Source: Alteromonadaceae bacterium M269
Lineage (GTDB): Bacteria; Pseudomonadota; Gammaproteobacteria; Enterobacterales; Alteromonadaceae
Assembly: GCA_004353515.1 (NCBI GenBank)
Contig: SMNZ01000001.1
Coordinates: 806,001-870,000 of the forward strand
Length of the DNA stretch: 64,000 nt
Direction of reading: 5' to 3'
Shown: positions 6,806 through 17,306 of the stretch, piece after piece
How the letters are laid out: each line of letters opens with the position of its first letter
Position numbering within the stretch: the first letter of the stretch is position 1
Position numbers and translations under genes: made by a program
Notes under the pieces: model-generated
Seen by the model: only the letters and a program-made list of their open reading frames with translations
Told to the model about the DNA's origin: nothing
Database searches by the model: none

Positions 6806-7613
6806 TTTCCCACTTATTGAGTTAAACGTAACGAATGAAGCGCTAGCGGCCTTAAAAGAAAAATATGCGTCAGTGCCTGACGTAACAACAAAAGAAGGTT
6901 ACAAGGTAGCGAAAGCGGCTGTTTCCGAATTAACAAAACTGCGGACAGGTTTAGAGAAAAAGCGTAAAGAACTTAAACAGCCTTACTTAGATCAAGGCAA
7001 AGCAATTGACGATGAGGCAAAACGGATTAAGGCTGCACTAGAGAAAATTGAAACGCCTATTCGTGAAGCAAAAAAAGTCGAAGATGATAGGCTGAAGAAG
7101 CTTGAAGAAGAGCGCATTGCAAATATTGAAAGTAAAATGAGCATCTTTGACGAAACACTTAGACGCGCGAATAGCTTTGATGCAACAAGTGAATCAATAT
7201 CTGTCGCCATTGATTACATAGATAAACTTGAAGTAACCAAAGATGTTTATCAGGAATATTACTTAGAAGCTCTTAAGTCCAAGGACAAAGCCTTAAATCA
7301 GTTAAGTGATATATTACCACAAGTCATTCAGCGCGAAATTGAGCACCAAAAGCAGCAAGAACAGATAGCAGCTTTAGAAGCTCAAAACAAAGCCAATGAA
7401 CAGATAATTGAAAAGCATTCAGTAGTTGAACCTGCTAACGATTCCTCCACCGCAGCTTCAAAACATCCTAAACAAATCACTTATACACCTTTACAAGTTT
7501 GGCCTAGTGATTTGGCTAGAGCAGAAAATGACGATCTAAATGATGTATGTGAACAGCTTGAAGAAGCCGAAGAATACATTCAATTCCTATTAGCTAAAAA
7601 GGAGGTTGCGTAA
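6798..7613 (+). CDS. Coiled-coil recombination-module protein (DUF1351-like)
   Basis: A strong ribosome-binding site (AGGAGGTGAT) selects the ATG at 6798, giving 271 residues. Residues about 25-105 are a long charged helical segment resembling the DUF1351-type proteins that accompany RecT, Erf or Rad52 annealing proteins in phage operons. A second coiled coil at about 170-205 is Gln/Glu/Ala-rich, and a Pro/Ser linker leads to an acidic helix at the end. It probably works with the Rad52-like protein; this rests on context and shape rather than a definite motif. Confidence 0.65.
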   Translation: MSNFPLIELNVTNEALAALKEKYASVPDVTTKEGYKVAKAAVSELTKLRTGLEKKRKELKQPYLDQGKAIDDEAKRIKAALEKIETPIREAKKVEDDRLKKLEEERIANIESKMSIFDETLRRANSFDATSESISVAIDYIDKLEVTKDVYQEYYLEALKSKDKALNQLSDILPQVIQREIEHQKQQEQIAALEAQNKANEQIIEKHSVVEPANDSSTAASKHPKQITYTPLQVWPSDLARAENDDLNDVCEQLEEAEEYIQFLLAKKEVA

Positions 7614-8176
7614 TGGCTAACGATCTATGGGAAACACCACCGGAAATATTCGCTTATTACAACCGAAGATTCCATTTTGTTTTAGATGCAGCCGCTTCCA
7701 AACTAAATGCTAAGTGTGAAATTTACCTAACTGAAAAAGATGATGCACTAACTAAAGATTGGGCTCAGATTGTTAAACAAAACACTGCCGAAACACCCTA
7801 TGCAAATTATGTTTGGGTTAATTGTCCTTACTCCCAGCCTTACCCTTGGGTAGAAAAAGCACTAGAGACCAAACAAAATGGTGTTGGTGTAGTCATGCTA
7901 TTAAATCATGACAATTCATGTAAGTGGTTTGCAAAGGCACTAACCGCAGTTAATGAGATACATTGCTTTGTATCCAATCTTAAAGACCGGCCCAATTACA
8001 GAAACGGAAGAATCGCTTTTATTCACTCTGAAACGAAAGAGCCTATCGATTCAAATAATAAGCCTCAGTTTGTTTTGATCTTTGAGCCAAATGATTATGA
8101 CTCAATCGAGACAAAATACTTAACACTTGAAGAAGTCATGAAGACAGGAAAATGGATTCTGGAGAAAGTGGCATGA
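7613..8176 (+). CDS. Phage DNA N6-adenine methyltransferase (Dam type)
   Basis: The 187-residue protein matches the small phage Dam family. It opens with the characteristic WETPPEIFAYYNRRFHFVLDAAAS, in which the AdoMet-binding segment follows WxTP, and has the catalytic tetrapeptide as NCPYS (about 76-80; NPPYS in most members). These enzymes methylate adenine in short sites such as GATC and can protect phage DNA or time replication. The start overlaps the previous stop (TAATG). The substitution of Cys for the first Pro of the motif is unusual but within DPPY-family tolerance. Confidence 0.8.
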   Translation: MANDLWETPPEIFAYYNRRFHFVLDAAASKLNAKCEIYLTEKDDALTKDWAQIVKQNTAETPYANYVWVNCPYSQPYPWVEKALETKQNGVGVVMLLNHDNSCKWFAKALTAVNEIHCFVSNLKDRPNYRNGRIAFIHSETKEPIDSNNKPQFVLIFEPNDYDSIETKYLTLEEVMKTGKWILEKVA

Positions 8177-8448
8177 TGTGTTTCGAAAAATACTTTGAGG
8201 GTGACGGCACAACCTTTAGCGCTAAATATGAAGCTGAAAATTGGTTAAGAGATAATGGCTACAGCTACGGCTCTTCCTGTGTAAATGGTCCTCAAGGTGT
8301 TATCAAGGGAGAGGCGTATATTAGCAAGTGGTACAACTTATCTGTTGAAGAGCGAGAAGAAATGGACGGTGCTTTATATGCTGACCGTGAAGGACCGGCT
8401 CGCCTTGTCTTGAACCATGTACCAACCAATCAGGGAGAGACAGAATGA
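8173..8448 (+). CDS. Hypothetical phage protein
   Basis: The ATG at 8173 overlaps the methylase stop (ATGA) with GGAGAAAG upstream, so this start is preferred over an in-frame site at 8152; the product is about 91 residues. The sequence CFEKYFEGDG then NWLRDNGYSYGSSCVNGPQGV suggests a compact alpha/beta phage protein of unknown function. It overlaps the next gene by 4 bases. Confidence 0.6.
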   Translation: MMCFEKYFEGDGTTFSAKYEAENWLRDNGYSYGSSCVNGPQGVIKGEAYISKWYNLSVEEREEMDGALYADREGPARLVLNHVPTNQGETE

Positions 8449-9035
8449 AATTCGAGAAAACAAAAGAGCAGATAACTTTACATGGCCTAGGTTTCCTGCA
8501 AGTTATTTTGCCAAACAATCAAAGGCTTCATGTCTGGCATCCAGACCTACCAAAGCGAAAATGTTTCGAGCATTCATCTATTCATGATCATAGGTTTGGT
8601 TTCATCTCCAAGGTTTTAGTTGGCACACAAATCAATCAACTTTATAGAGAATTGCAACCAAACTCTGTTGATTACTTGAACATTGGTGAAGAAACACATT
8701 GTGCATATATTCACGAGGGGCCACGAACTAAATTCGGTAATCGCCCTTGGACGATTGACTACTATTGCGCCATACAAAAAATTGGAGTTCCTAGAATTGT
8801 TAATGCCGGCGAACAATATGAAATGAACCCTTACATGCTTCATTCAACTAGGTGTGAGGGAATATGCGTTACCTTAATGACAAAGACTCATGAAGAGAAC
8901 AAAGGTGCACATTCATACTGTGATATTGATGTAGAACCAGACGTCAATTTCAATAGGAAACAGTGGTCACAAAAACAGCTTTGGGATGTTTTCGTTGATG
9001 CTATGCAATCTGTTCAATTGGGAGAGGTGGCATGA
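8445..9035 (+). CDS. Cupin-like protein of the phage modification block
   Basis: The 196-residue protein has a cupin-type pattern: a His-rich motif HSSIHDHRFGF near residues 43-53 and a second strand motif NPYMLHSTRCEGICVTLMTK near 126-145, separated by beta-rich sequence. Such proteins often bind iron or another metal and act as dioxygenases, isomerases or small-molecule sensors. I do not recognise an exact family. It sits between two methyltransferases, with overlapping starts and stops on both sides. Confidence 0.6.
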   Translation: MKFEKTKEQITLHGLGFLQVILPNNQRLHVWHPDLPKRKCFEHSSIHDHRFGFISKVLVGTQINQLYRELQPNSVDYLNIGEETHCAYIHEGPRTKFGNRPWTIDYYCAIQKIGVPRIVNAGEQYEMNPYMLHSTRCEGICVTLMTKTHEENKGAHSYCDIDVEPDVNFNRKQWSQKQLWDVFVDAMQSVQLGEVA

Positions 9036-9523
9036 GGGTTCTCGATGTATGCTGTGGGAGTAAAATGTTCTGGTTCAACAAAGATAACCCCGAAGTCCAT
9101 TTCAACGATATTAGAAATGAAACTCACACCCTATGTGATGGTCGTTCTCTAGAGATTTCACCAGATACTCAAGAAGACTTTACCAAGCTTAGTTTTGCTG
9201 ACAGAAGCTTTAAAGTTGTGGTCTTTGATCCGCCCCACTTGGTTAACCTGGGAGAGTCGAGTTGGATGGCGAAAAAGTACGGCATTCTTAAAGGGAACTG
9301 GAAAGAAGCAATAAGAAAAGGATTTGAAGAATGTTTCAGAGTATTGGATTTCGATGGTTTGCTTATTTTTAAGTGGAATGAAACTCAAGTAAAAACCAGT
9401 GAAGTGCTGACCCTCGCCCCAAAACCACCTTTGTTTGGACATAGATCCGGTAAAGCAATGAATACTCATTGGATTACTTTTATCAACGATCCCGCTCCTG
9501 CAATTAATAAGGTTGCAATATGA
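9032..9523 (+). CDS. SAM-dependent methyltransferase (DPPH motif)
   Basis: The 163-residue protein has an AdoMet-binding start (MRVLDVCCGSKMFWF), an acidic turn (FNDIRNE), and the catalytic-loop motif VVFDPPHLVNLG near 66-77. DPPH resembles the DPPY/NPPY motif of DNA amino-methyltransferases and occurs in a group of phage methyltransferases. It is short and has no target-recognition domain, so the substrate (DNA, RNA or nucleotide) cannot be told. It overlaps both neighbours by 4 bases. Confidence 0.7.
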   Translation: MRVLDVCCGSKMFWFNKDNPEVHFNDIRNETHTLCDGRSLEISPDTQEDFTKLSFADRSFKVVVFDPPHLVNLGESSWMAKKYGILKGNWKEAIRKGFEECFRVLDFDGLLIFKWNETQVKTSEVLTLAPKPPLFGHRSGKAMNTHWITFINDPAPAINKVAI

Positions 9524-9876
9524 GAAACGCCAAAGGCTTAATTGTTAGAACTCCTTGGATCCACCTTATTTTATCGGGCCAGAAAACTTGGGAGATGCGT
9601 TCCCGCCATACCAAAAATACTGGAAGCATTTACTTAATAGAAGCAGGTACCGGCTTGATAAAAGGTCGCTGTTTACTTTCAGGTACCCACAAAGTAACAC
9701 CTGATATGTTTGACTCTACTCAACCCTATCATCAGCTAAGTGATAAAAGCTTGCTTGATAAATGGAACATCGCTTGGCGGTTATGCTGTGCGAGGTATCT
9801 AGAGAAACCAATCCCTTACATTCACCCTCGTGGGGCTGTTACCTGGGTTAACTTACCGGAGCCATTTTATGAGTGA
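9520..9876 (+). CDS. ASCH-domain protein
   Basis: The 118-residue protein has the ASCH/PUA-like pattern: GLIVRTPWIHLILSGQKTWEMRS near residues 5-27, then GSIYLIEAGTGLIKGRC. ASCH proteins bind RNA or modified nucleosides, and some hydrolyse N4-acetylcytidine. Next to two methyltransferases and a cupin-like protein, it may belong to a nucleic-acid modification set. Overlaps the next gene by 8 bases. Confidence 0.75.
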   Translation: MRNAKGLIVRTPWIHLILSGQKTWEMRSRHTKNTGSIYLIEAGTGLIKGRCLLSGTHKVTPDMFDSTQPYHQLSDKSLLDKWNIAWRLCCARYLEKPIPYIHPRGAVTWVNLPEPFYE

Positions 9877-10156
9877 ATACGCAAAACAATGTATTGGCGT
9901 ACCAGAAGGTTACTTACCTGATTTTGAAGGTAAACCAATTTTAGCTTCCTGTAAAAATTGTAAGTACTACGAGGATGTATCAGATGGACCAGAGTACGGT
10001 GGACCATATTATTCATGCACAAAAGAAGGTAAGGAACACATGGCTAATCTAATCCATTGGCCTTTTAAAACACCTCAAAAGTGTTGTGAACTGCATATTG
10101 CTTATACCGTTAATTGGGAATCGGAAGCTAAAGCTTCCATGGAGAAGTCATTATGA
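9869..10156 (+). CDS. Cysteine-rich phage protein, possible zinc binder
   Basis: The frame opens at 9830, but the ATG at 9869 overlapping the previous stop is more likely, giving 95 residues. Four cysteines are arranged as CKNC (about 29-32), a lone Cys in YYSCTKEG, and a CC pair in QKCCELH, suggesting a small zinc site. The family is unknown. Its stop overlaps the ATG of a 41-residue ORF. Confidence 0.55.
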   Translation: MSEYAKQCIGVPEGYLPDFEGKPILASCKNCKYYEDVSDGPEYGGPYYSCTKEGKEHMANLIHWPFKTPQKCCELHIAYTVNWESEAKASMEKSL

Positions 10157-10274
10157 ACAAACTAGTTAAAGTTTATACTACTAAAGGAAAAGGTGATAAA
10201 AACGCCGTTAGGGAGCTGGCTAAGGCTTTAGCTAGACAAATGGCTGCTAATGATTTCCATAAGGATAAAGTCGC

Positions 10275-10278
<4 letters not shown>
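10153..10278 (+). CDS. 41-residue basic protein before the recombinase
   Basis: This small ORF starts at ATG 10153, overlapping the previous stop (ATGA), and ends in GTGA, overlapping the GTG start of the recombinase. The product is basic and helical (KGKGDKNAVRELAKALARQM near 11-30). Coupling on both sides strongly suggests it is translated. Possible roles are a recombination directionality factor or simply a bridging peptide; neither can be settled from sequence. Confidence 0.6.
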
Positions 10279-11882
<1,604 letters not shown>

Positions 11883-11939
11883 CTTGAATTCTGGTCTTGA
11901 TTTGTGGCTTCGTTTGCTGCCTCGTCTCAAGTGGTGCGT

Positions 11940-11967
11940 ATTATACATAGCCACTTTGACAGCGCAA
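11940..11967 (-). promoter_or_regulatory. Promoter of tRNA-fMet
   Basis: On the minus strand TTGCGC (11962-11967), a 16-base spacer and a perfect TATAAT (11940-11945) lie about 60 bases upstream of the tRNA 5' end. The following ACGCACC is GC-rich, as in stringently controlled stable-RNA promoters. Confidence 0.65.
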
Positions 11968-12063
11968 CAACAAAACCCATCTTTTTTCATATTTTAGTAC
12001 TGACTGCTTACAAAACGATCCAAACGTGTGTTTTTCATACTAAACGCTGTATTTATACACGCT

Positions 12064-12369
12064 CTATTTTGCGTAAAGCTCCATTTTTTGCGCTAATTTA
12101 AAATCTAATTCGCTAATACCGCCTGCATCGTGTGTCGTTAATTGAATATCAACTTTGTTATAAACATTAAACCATTCTGGGTGATGTTTAAGTTTCTCTG
12201 CCCAAATAGCAACTTGTCCCATCCAACCAAACGCCCAAATAAAGCTTTTAAACTGAAACGTTTTGCAAAGCTTGTCATTAACAATCGACCACTGCTTATC
12301 TGCATCCAGGTTCTTGTTAAGCTCTTCTAATGCTTCTGAAATTTGTTCTGCGCTGTATGCTTCAACCAT
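12064..12369 (-). CDS. phhB: 4a-hydroxytetrahydrobiopterin dehydratase
   Basis: The 101-residue protein has the full length of pterin-4a-carbinolamine dehydratase. This cytoplasmic enzyme regenerates pterin cofactor after phenylalanine hydroxylase, and some members also act in folate metabolism. The catalytic histidine cluster is visible as [23 protein letters not shown] (about 62-84). No phenylalanine hydroxylase gene is adjacent in the window. Confidence 0.9.
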   Translation of the reverse strand: MVEAYSAEQISEALEELNKNLDADKQWSIVNDKLCKTFQFKSFIWAFGWMGQVAIWAEKLKHHPEWFNVYNKVDIQLTTHDAGGISELDFKLAQKMELYAK

Positions 12370-12551
12370 CTGTGTTCTCGCTTAATAAAAAAATTTAGGT
12401 ATTTTGTGTACCAACACACAGAAAAGGCAAGCAACCGTAATCCAATAATGCTGTATTAAAATAATTACAGTTTTACTTGCATATAACCTGCGAGGCTTAA
12501 TTAAAACCAAAATCGTAAAGTTCAATGTACCATATGCGAGAAACGCTGATA

Positions 12552-12995
12552 TTAATCATCAAACACGTACGGGCATCCACCGTATTGATTAAAACGCTCA
12601 TCCCACCGCTCAACATCTTGAGCTCTGCGCCAACGCTCGTGAAAGAACTCCATCAAACACTTTCCCTTATCGGTAACATAAACAAAAGTATCGGTCTCGT
12701 TTACATCGTCGTAGTTTGGAAATTGACGCCCTTCCCCCCAATCTTTGCCGTCATTACGAATTGCAAAAGATTTCCAAAAATCTTCAATTTTCATCCATTT
12801 CTTTTTACTGGCATCCCAAGCAATCATAGTGTCATCGACATTCTGAAATATCTGACCGTCAGGTGTTTCTTGAGAATCTTGCAATGCGCTAACCGAAGAA
12901 CTCATTAAACCAACAAAAAGAGCCAAGCATATGCTCAGTTTTCTTTCCGCATATCGAGATGAATTTTTTATGATCATAAGTGCTATGAACCTCAT
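12552..12995 (-). CDS. Exported hypothetical protein
   Basis: A 147-residue protein whose first 38 residues include a hydrophobic stretch (LSICLALFVGLMSSSVSA) that looks like a signal peptide with cleavage after ...VSA. The mature part is Trp/Asp-rich with three cysteines absent except near the end (GKCLMEF, GGCPYVF), which may form a disulfide. Start choice is uncertain because no clear ribosome-binding site precedes the first or second methionine. Family not recognised. Confidence 0.55.
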   Translation of the reverse strand: MRFIALMIIKNSSRYAERKLSICLALFVGLMSSSVSALQDSQETPDGQIFQNVDDTMIAWDASKKKWMKIEDFWKSFAIRNDGKDWGEGRQFPNYDDVNETDTFVYVTDKGKCLMEFFHERWRRAQDVERWDERFNQYGGCPYVFDD

Positions 12996-13108
12996 AGTGC
13001 TAAAACATCATTTATTGATAAGACCAGAAGATGACAAAAAAATTCGAGTGTCAACAGATACTAATAGTTTAAACTACGCGTAATAGCATTCGTTTTGATA
13101 ATAAATAC

Positions 13109-14119
13109 ATGAAAAAACATATCTACGTCGCCTACACCGGGGGCACCATAGGCATGCGTCCTTCCAAGCAAGGTTATGTGCCTGTCGCGGGGTTCTTAAC
13201 TCAAACATTAAATAATATGCCTGAGTTTAAACGCCCAGAAATGCCAGATTTCACTGTGCACGAGTACGACACTTTATTAGATTCATCTGATATGAGCCCA
13301 ACAGACTGGAAGCAGATTGCTGATGATATACAGGCTAATTACCAAGACTACGATGGCTTTATCATTCTTCACGGTACAGACACCATGTCTTATACCGCAT
13401 CAGCTTTATCATTCATGCTAGAAAACTTGAGTAAGCCTGTTATCGTCACCGGCTCTCAAATTCCTCTGGCTGAACTCCGCTCAGACGGCCAAATCAACTT
13501 ACTGAATGCGCTTTATTTAGCGGCTAACTACCCTATTCCAGAAGTTTCCTTGTTCTTCAATAATAAATTACTGAGAGGTAATAGGAGCCTGAAACTGCAT
13601 GCTGACGGCTTTAGCGCGTTTGAATCCCCCAACTTCGCTCCTTTATTAGAGGTCGGTATTCATATTGAGGTTGGAACAGGAACTGTCGTTGAGAACATCG
13701 AGCGCCCACTAGAAGTGTGCAACGTGAAATCACAACCCATTGGTGTAGTGCCGCTTTATCCTGGCATTAATGCAGATGTATTGCGTAATACATTACGCCA
13801 ACCAGTTAATGCACTTATCTTGCAAAGCTACGGCGTAGGCAACGCTCCTAATAATAAAGCGTTGCTTAATGAGTTGGAGCAAGCAAAAGACAACGGCATT
13901 ATTGTTTTGAACACGACCCAGTGTTTAAAAGGCAAAGTCAATATGGATGGATATGCCAGCGGAAAGATCCTTAAACAAGCCGGTGTCGTATCAGGAAGAG
14001 ATATGACGCTTGAAGCAGCCTTAGCAAAACTCCACTACCTTTTAAGTAGAGACTTGCCCGTTGATGAAGTTCGACGATTATTAGGTGAAAACTTACGTGG
14101 CGAACTGACGCCAGAATAG
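13109..14119 (+). CDS. ansA: L-asparaginase, type I
   Basis: The 336-residue protein is an AnsA-type asparaginase, hydrolysing asparagine to aspartate and ammonia. The opening VAYTGGTIGMRPS gives nucleophile Thr13, and LHGTDTMSYTA gives the second catalytic Thr90 and Asp91. There is no signal peptide, as in the low-affinity cytoplasmic enzyme of E. coli. It is followed after 22 bases by a flavin reductase gene in the same direction. Confidence 0.93.
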   Translation: MKKHIYVAYTGGTIGMRPSKQGYVPVAGFLTQTLNNMPEFKRPEMPDFTVHEYDTLLDSSDMSPTDWKQIADDIQANYQDYDGFIILHGTDTMSYTASALSFMLENLSKPVIVTGSQIPLAELRSDGQINLLNALYLAANYPIPEVSLFFNNKLLRGNRSLKLHADGFSAFESPNFAPLLEVGIHIEVGTGTVVENIERPLEVCNVKSQPIGVVPLYPGINADVLRNTLRQPVNALILQSYGVGNAPNNKALLNELEQAKDNGIIVLNTTQCLKGKVNMDGYASGKILKQAGVVSGRDMTLEAALAKLHYLLSRDLPVDEVRRLLGENLRGELTPE

Positions 14120-14141
14120 CAGTAACTACTGAGGGGACTTA

Positions 14142-14777
14142 ATGAAGCTTGATTCCGACGCTATCAGTGATTTAGACGAACGCTTCAGGGCTTTGTTTAT
14201 TAATTCGTTATCTGGATTTAAGAGCGCTAACTTGGTTGGCACTCAAAATAAACAAGGCAATATGAACTTGTCCATTGTAAGTTCAGTGTTTCATTTAGGC
14301 GCACACCCGCCGCTTATTGGAATGATCATGCGCCCTCACACAGTAAGGCGTGACACTCTCGAAAACATTCTCGAAACGGGTTATTACACCCTGAACCATG
14401 TCAATGAACATATCCTTAAGCAAGCTCATCAAACATCGGCGCGTTATGAGGCCAATCAAAGTGAGTTTGAACAAGTTGGTTTAACGCCAATATGCCAACC
14501 TAATATCACAGCCCCTTTTGTGAGAGAGTCGCAACTTAAGATAGGCGTTAAATTAGTTGAAACTCAGACTTTGAAAGTTAACAACACAGAACTCGTGATT
14601 GGAGAAATCATCTGGGTTGATGTCGCCGATGGATGCGTAAGTGAAGATGGTTATATCGACATCGGACAACTTGGAACTGTGGCTGTCTCCAGTTTAGATT
14701 GTTATCACCAACCCAATAAAATTGGTCGACTGTCTTACGCCAAACCTGACAGGCCAACAAGATTTATCGAAGAGTAA
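14142..14777 (+). CDS. Flavin reductase-like (split-barrel FMN-binding) protein
   Basis: The 211-residue protein has the flavin-reductase-like split barrel: FINSLSGFKSANLVGTQN, then NLSIVSSVFHLGAHPPLIGMIM and HTVRRDTLENILETGYYTLN. Members bind FMN and reduce free flavin with NAD(P)H or act as oxidoreductases of unknown substrate. GAGGGGACTTA precedes the ATG. Probably co-transcribed with ansA, although no functional link is known. Confidence 0.85.
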   Translation: MKLDSDAISDLDERFRALFINSLSGFKSANLVGTQNKQGNMNLSIVSSVFHLGAHPPLIGMIMRPHTVRRDTLENILETGYYTLNHVNEHILKQAHQTSARYEANQSEFEQVGLTPICQPNITAPFVRESQLKIGVKLVETQTLKVNNTELVIGEIIWVDVADGCVSEDGYIDIGQLGTVAVSSLDCYHQPNKIGRLSYAKPDRPTRFIEE

Positions 14778-14849
14778 TTTTGAGAGGGTTTGTTAGGTAA
14801 AGCGGAAGTATCCTTCCGCTCTGTTTATTTAGATTAGATGCTATACGCG

Positions 14850-15512
14850 TTATTCAACGCGAATCAGGGCTTGTTCTAAAATCACTTCTTCGCTCGTACG
14901 CCCGCTTCTTGAGCCCAAACCTTCCATAACTTTCAGCACATCCATACCTTCGACAACCTTACCGAAAATAGTATGTTTTCCATCAAGCCAAGGTGTTGCG
15001 GTAAAAGTCAGGAAGAATTGGCTTCCGTCGGTGTTAGGTCCTGCATTAGCCATACTCAGCAAGCCGCCTTCAGTATGCTTCACGTCACCTTGAAACTCAC
15101 CTGAGTAGCGATAGCCGGGGTTACCTCGTCCGTTACCAAGTGGGTCTCCACCTTGAGCCATAAAACCAGGAATAATTCGATGAAAGGTTAAGCCGTCATA
15201 AAACCCTAAGTTGGTTAAATACATAGTGCTAGAGACATGCATAGGTGCACTATCAGCTAAAAGCTCAATTTTGATAGCCCCCTTATTTGTTGTGAGATCC
15301 CAAAAGTACTTTTTACCCGGCGTGAACTCTAATTGAGGCGGCGCAGTCAGTGTCGTTTTCCAATTCTCTTTTGTTTTATCAACTTTTTGCTCTTCAATAA
15401 ATTGATTCACTTGTTTTACGGCTTTATCCGTTAATACGTCACAGCCTGACATCATGAAAGTTGCCAAAAGCGCAAGTGGCAAAGCCAAAGATTTCATAGA
15501 GTATTGCTTCAT
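14850..15512 (-). CDS. Cyclophilin-type peptidyl-prolyl isomerase, lipoprotein
   Basis: The frame is open from 15566, but the ATG at 15512 puts a lipoprotein signal at the N-terminus (MKQYS..., lipobox LATFMMSGC near residue 21), so that start is preferred, giving about 220 residues. The cyclophilin domain shows FHRIIPGFMAQGGDPLGNG, the GSQFFLTFTATPWLDGKHTIFGKV core and the catalytic arginine in FHRI. It should catalyse proline isomerisation in the periplasm, anchored to a membrane. E. coli PpiA is soluble; the lipid anchor is the difference here. Confidence 0.88.
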   Translation of the reverse strand: MKQYSMKSLALPLALLATFMMSGCDVLTDKAVKQVNQFIEEQKVDKTKENWKTTLTAPPQLEFTPGKKYFWDLTTNKGAIKIELLADSAPMHVSSTMYLTNLGFYDGLTFHRIIPGFMAQGGDPLGNGRGNPGYRYSGEFQGDVKHTEGGLLSMANAGPNTDGSQFFLTFTATPWLDGKHTIFGKVVEGMDVLKVMEGLGSRSGRTSEEVILEQALIRVE

Positions 15513-15650
15513 AAATAGTCCGAGATAATGGTTGATAAAACTATCCAAATCAAAATAGGGCGTCATTTAACCATGTAAACGACATAGAGTGAACGTATAG
15601 AATAATATTCATCACTCATATATTTTGTAAAAAAGTAAAGAAGCCTAAAC

Positions 15651-15675
15651 AAAAAACCCGCTTTCCAGCGGGCTT
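15651..15675 (-). terminator. Terminator of DAHP synthase gene
   Basis: On the minus strand GCCCGC and GCGGGT pair around TGGAAA and are followed by TTTTTT, 25-45 bases beyond the DAHP synthase stop. Confidence 0.85.
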
Positions 15676-15699
15676 CTCATTAATCAAGTACGTTAGTTT

Positions 15700-17046
15700 C
15701 TAGAGACCAGACTTCAGGTGATCAGCAACTAAGAACGCTAGCTCAAGAACTTGGTCTGCATTGAGTCTAGGGTCACATTGCGTTTGATAACATTCAGCTA
15801 AGTCTTCATCACTAATTTTATAGGCTCCGCCTGTGCACTCAGTAACATGCTGTCCAGTCATTTCTAAGTGAATACCACCCGCATGTGTACCTTCAGCTCT
15901 GTGCGCAGCGAAGAACTGCTGAATCTCACCTAAGATGTCATCAAAGTTCCGTGTTTTGTATCCACTCGATGCTTTCTTAGTATTGCCATGCATAGGGTCT
16001 GAACTCCATACGACATGACGACCTTCATCTTTTACTCGTTTAAGCAAACGCGGAAGGTTCTTTTCCAAGTTATTCACACCCATTCGCGTAATAAAAGTTA
16101 AACGCCCAGGATCATTATCTGGATTAAGAGCATCAATAAGGCGAATCAATTCGTCTTCATCCATTGTTGGACCAACTTTAACGCCAATTGGGTTATGAAT
16201 GCCTTTAAAGAACTCAACATGTGCATGGTCTAACTGGCGCGTTCTTTCACCTATCCACAGCATATGCGCAGAGCAGTTGTACCATTTCCCCGTTAGCGTA
16301 TCGACACGTGTTAGCGCTTGTTCGTAATTCAACAGCAAAGCTTCATGAGAGGTAAATAAGGTTGTCTCATGTAACGGTGGATGATTCTTCGCATTAATGC
16401 CGACAATATCCATAAAAGCGAGCGCATCTTGAATACGGTAAGCGACATCCTGATAACGTTCTTTTAATGGATTATTCTCAACAAAGGTCATATTCCAGCG
16501 GTTAACTTGGTTTAAATCAGCTAACCCACCTTGAGCAAAAGCTCTAAGCAAGTTCAGTGTCGATGAGCTTCTATAATAGGCATCCAACATTCTTGTTGGA
16601 TCAGGCTCTCTTGCTTCTTGAGACAATTCAAAGCTATTAATAATATCGCCACGATAGCTGGGGTATTCAACACCGTTAATGGTTTCAAAATCAGCTGAAC
16701 GAGGTTTAGCATACTGCCCAGCCATGCGAGCAACTTTAGTTACAGGGCATCGTCCAGAAAACGTTAGTACAACAGCCATCTGCAAAATAACTTTAAACGT
16801 ATCGCGTATCTTAGGTGCATTAAACTCCGCAAAAGACTCCGCGCAGTCACCACCTTGCAGCAAAAAGCCTCTACCCTGAGATACTTCTCCAAGCTCGCTG
16901 TACAAGGCGCGTGTTTCTTCAGCAAAGACCAAAGGTGGATAAGTTGATAACTTCTGCTCCACATCTTTCAGCGATTGCTGATCCTTATACGTTGGTTGTT
17001 GTAAAATTGGCAGTTCTCGCCAACTAGATGGATGCCATTGGCTCAC
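15700..17046 (-). CDS. 3-deoxy-7-phosphoheptulonate synthase, class II
   Basis: The 448-residue protein is a class II (plant-type) DAHP synthase, joining phosphoenolpyruvate and erythrose 4-phosphate as first step of aromatic amino-acid synthesis. Visible motifs: [12 protein letters not shown] with the metal-ligand cysteine (about residue 67), [47 protein letters not shown], and [18 protein letters not shown] with metal-binding residues. Length fits the family. It has its own terminator. Confidence 0.93.
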   Translation of the reverse strand: MSQWHPSSWRELPILQQPTYKDQQSLKDVEQKLSTYPPLVFAEETRALYSELGEVSQGRGFLLQGGDCAESFAEFNAPKIRDTFKVILQMAVVLTFSGRCPVTKVARMAGQYAKPRSADFETINGVEYPSYRGDIINSFELSQEAREPDPTRMLDAYYRSSSTLNLLRAFAQGGLADLNQVNRWNMTFVENNPLKERYQDVAYRIQDALAFMDIVGINAKNHPPLHETTLFTSHEALLLNYEQALTRVDTLTGKWYNCSAHMLWIGERTRQLDHAHVEFFKGIHNPIGVKVGPTMDEDELIRLIDALNPDNDPGRLTFITRMGVNNLEKNLPRLLKRVKDEGRHVVWSSDPMHGNTKKASSGYKTRNFDDILGEIQQFFAAHRAEGTHAGGIHLEMTGQHVTECTGGAYKISDEDLAECYQTQCDPRLNADQVLELAFLVADHLKSGL

Positions 17047-17306
17047 ATGTTTTCCTTCAAGTACTTTCTATTATATTTATGCACACTAATTTTTAAGGAC
17101 ATATCCCCCTACTCTGCAAATATGCTAGTGCAGGCGAGCATGTGCTTAGATTATCTTACGAAAATGATAGTGACTAAACTATATATTGCGGTGTTTGACG
17201 AGTGTATCGGTCCCACACAAATTTTCAATATGTAATATTAATTAACTCGTCGTTTTAGATAAGAAAAAGCTCTATTTTATGCGTATTGGTATTATATGGT
17301 ATTGGC

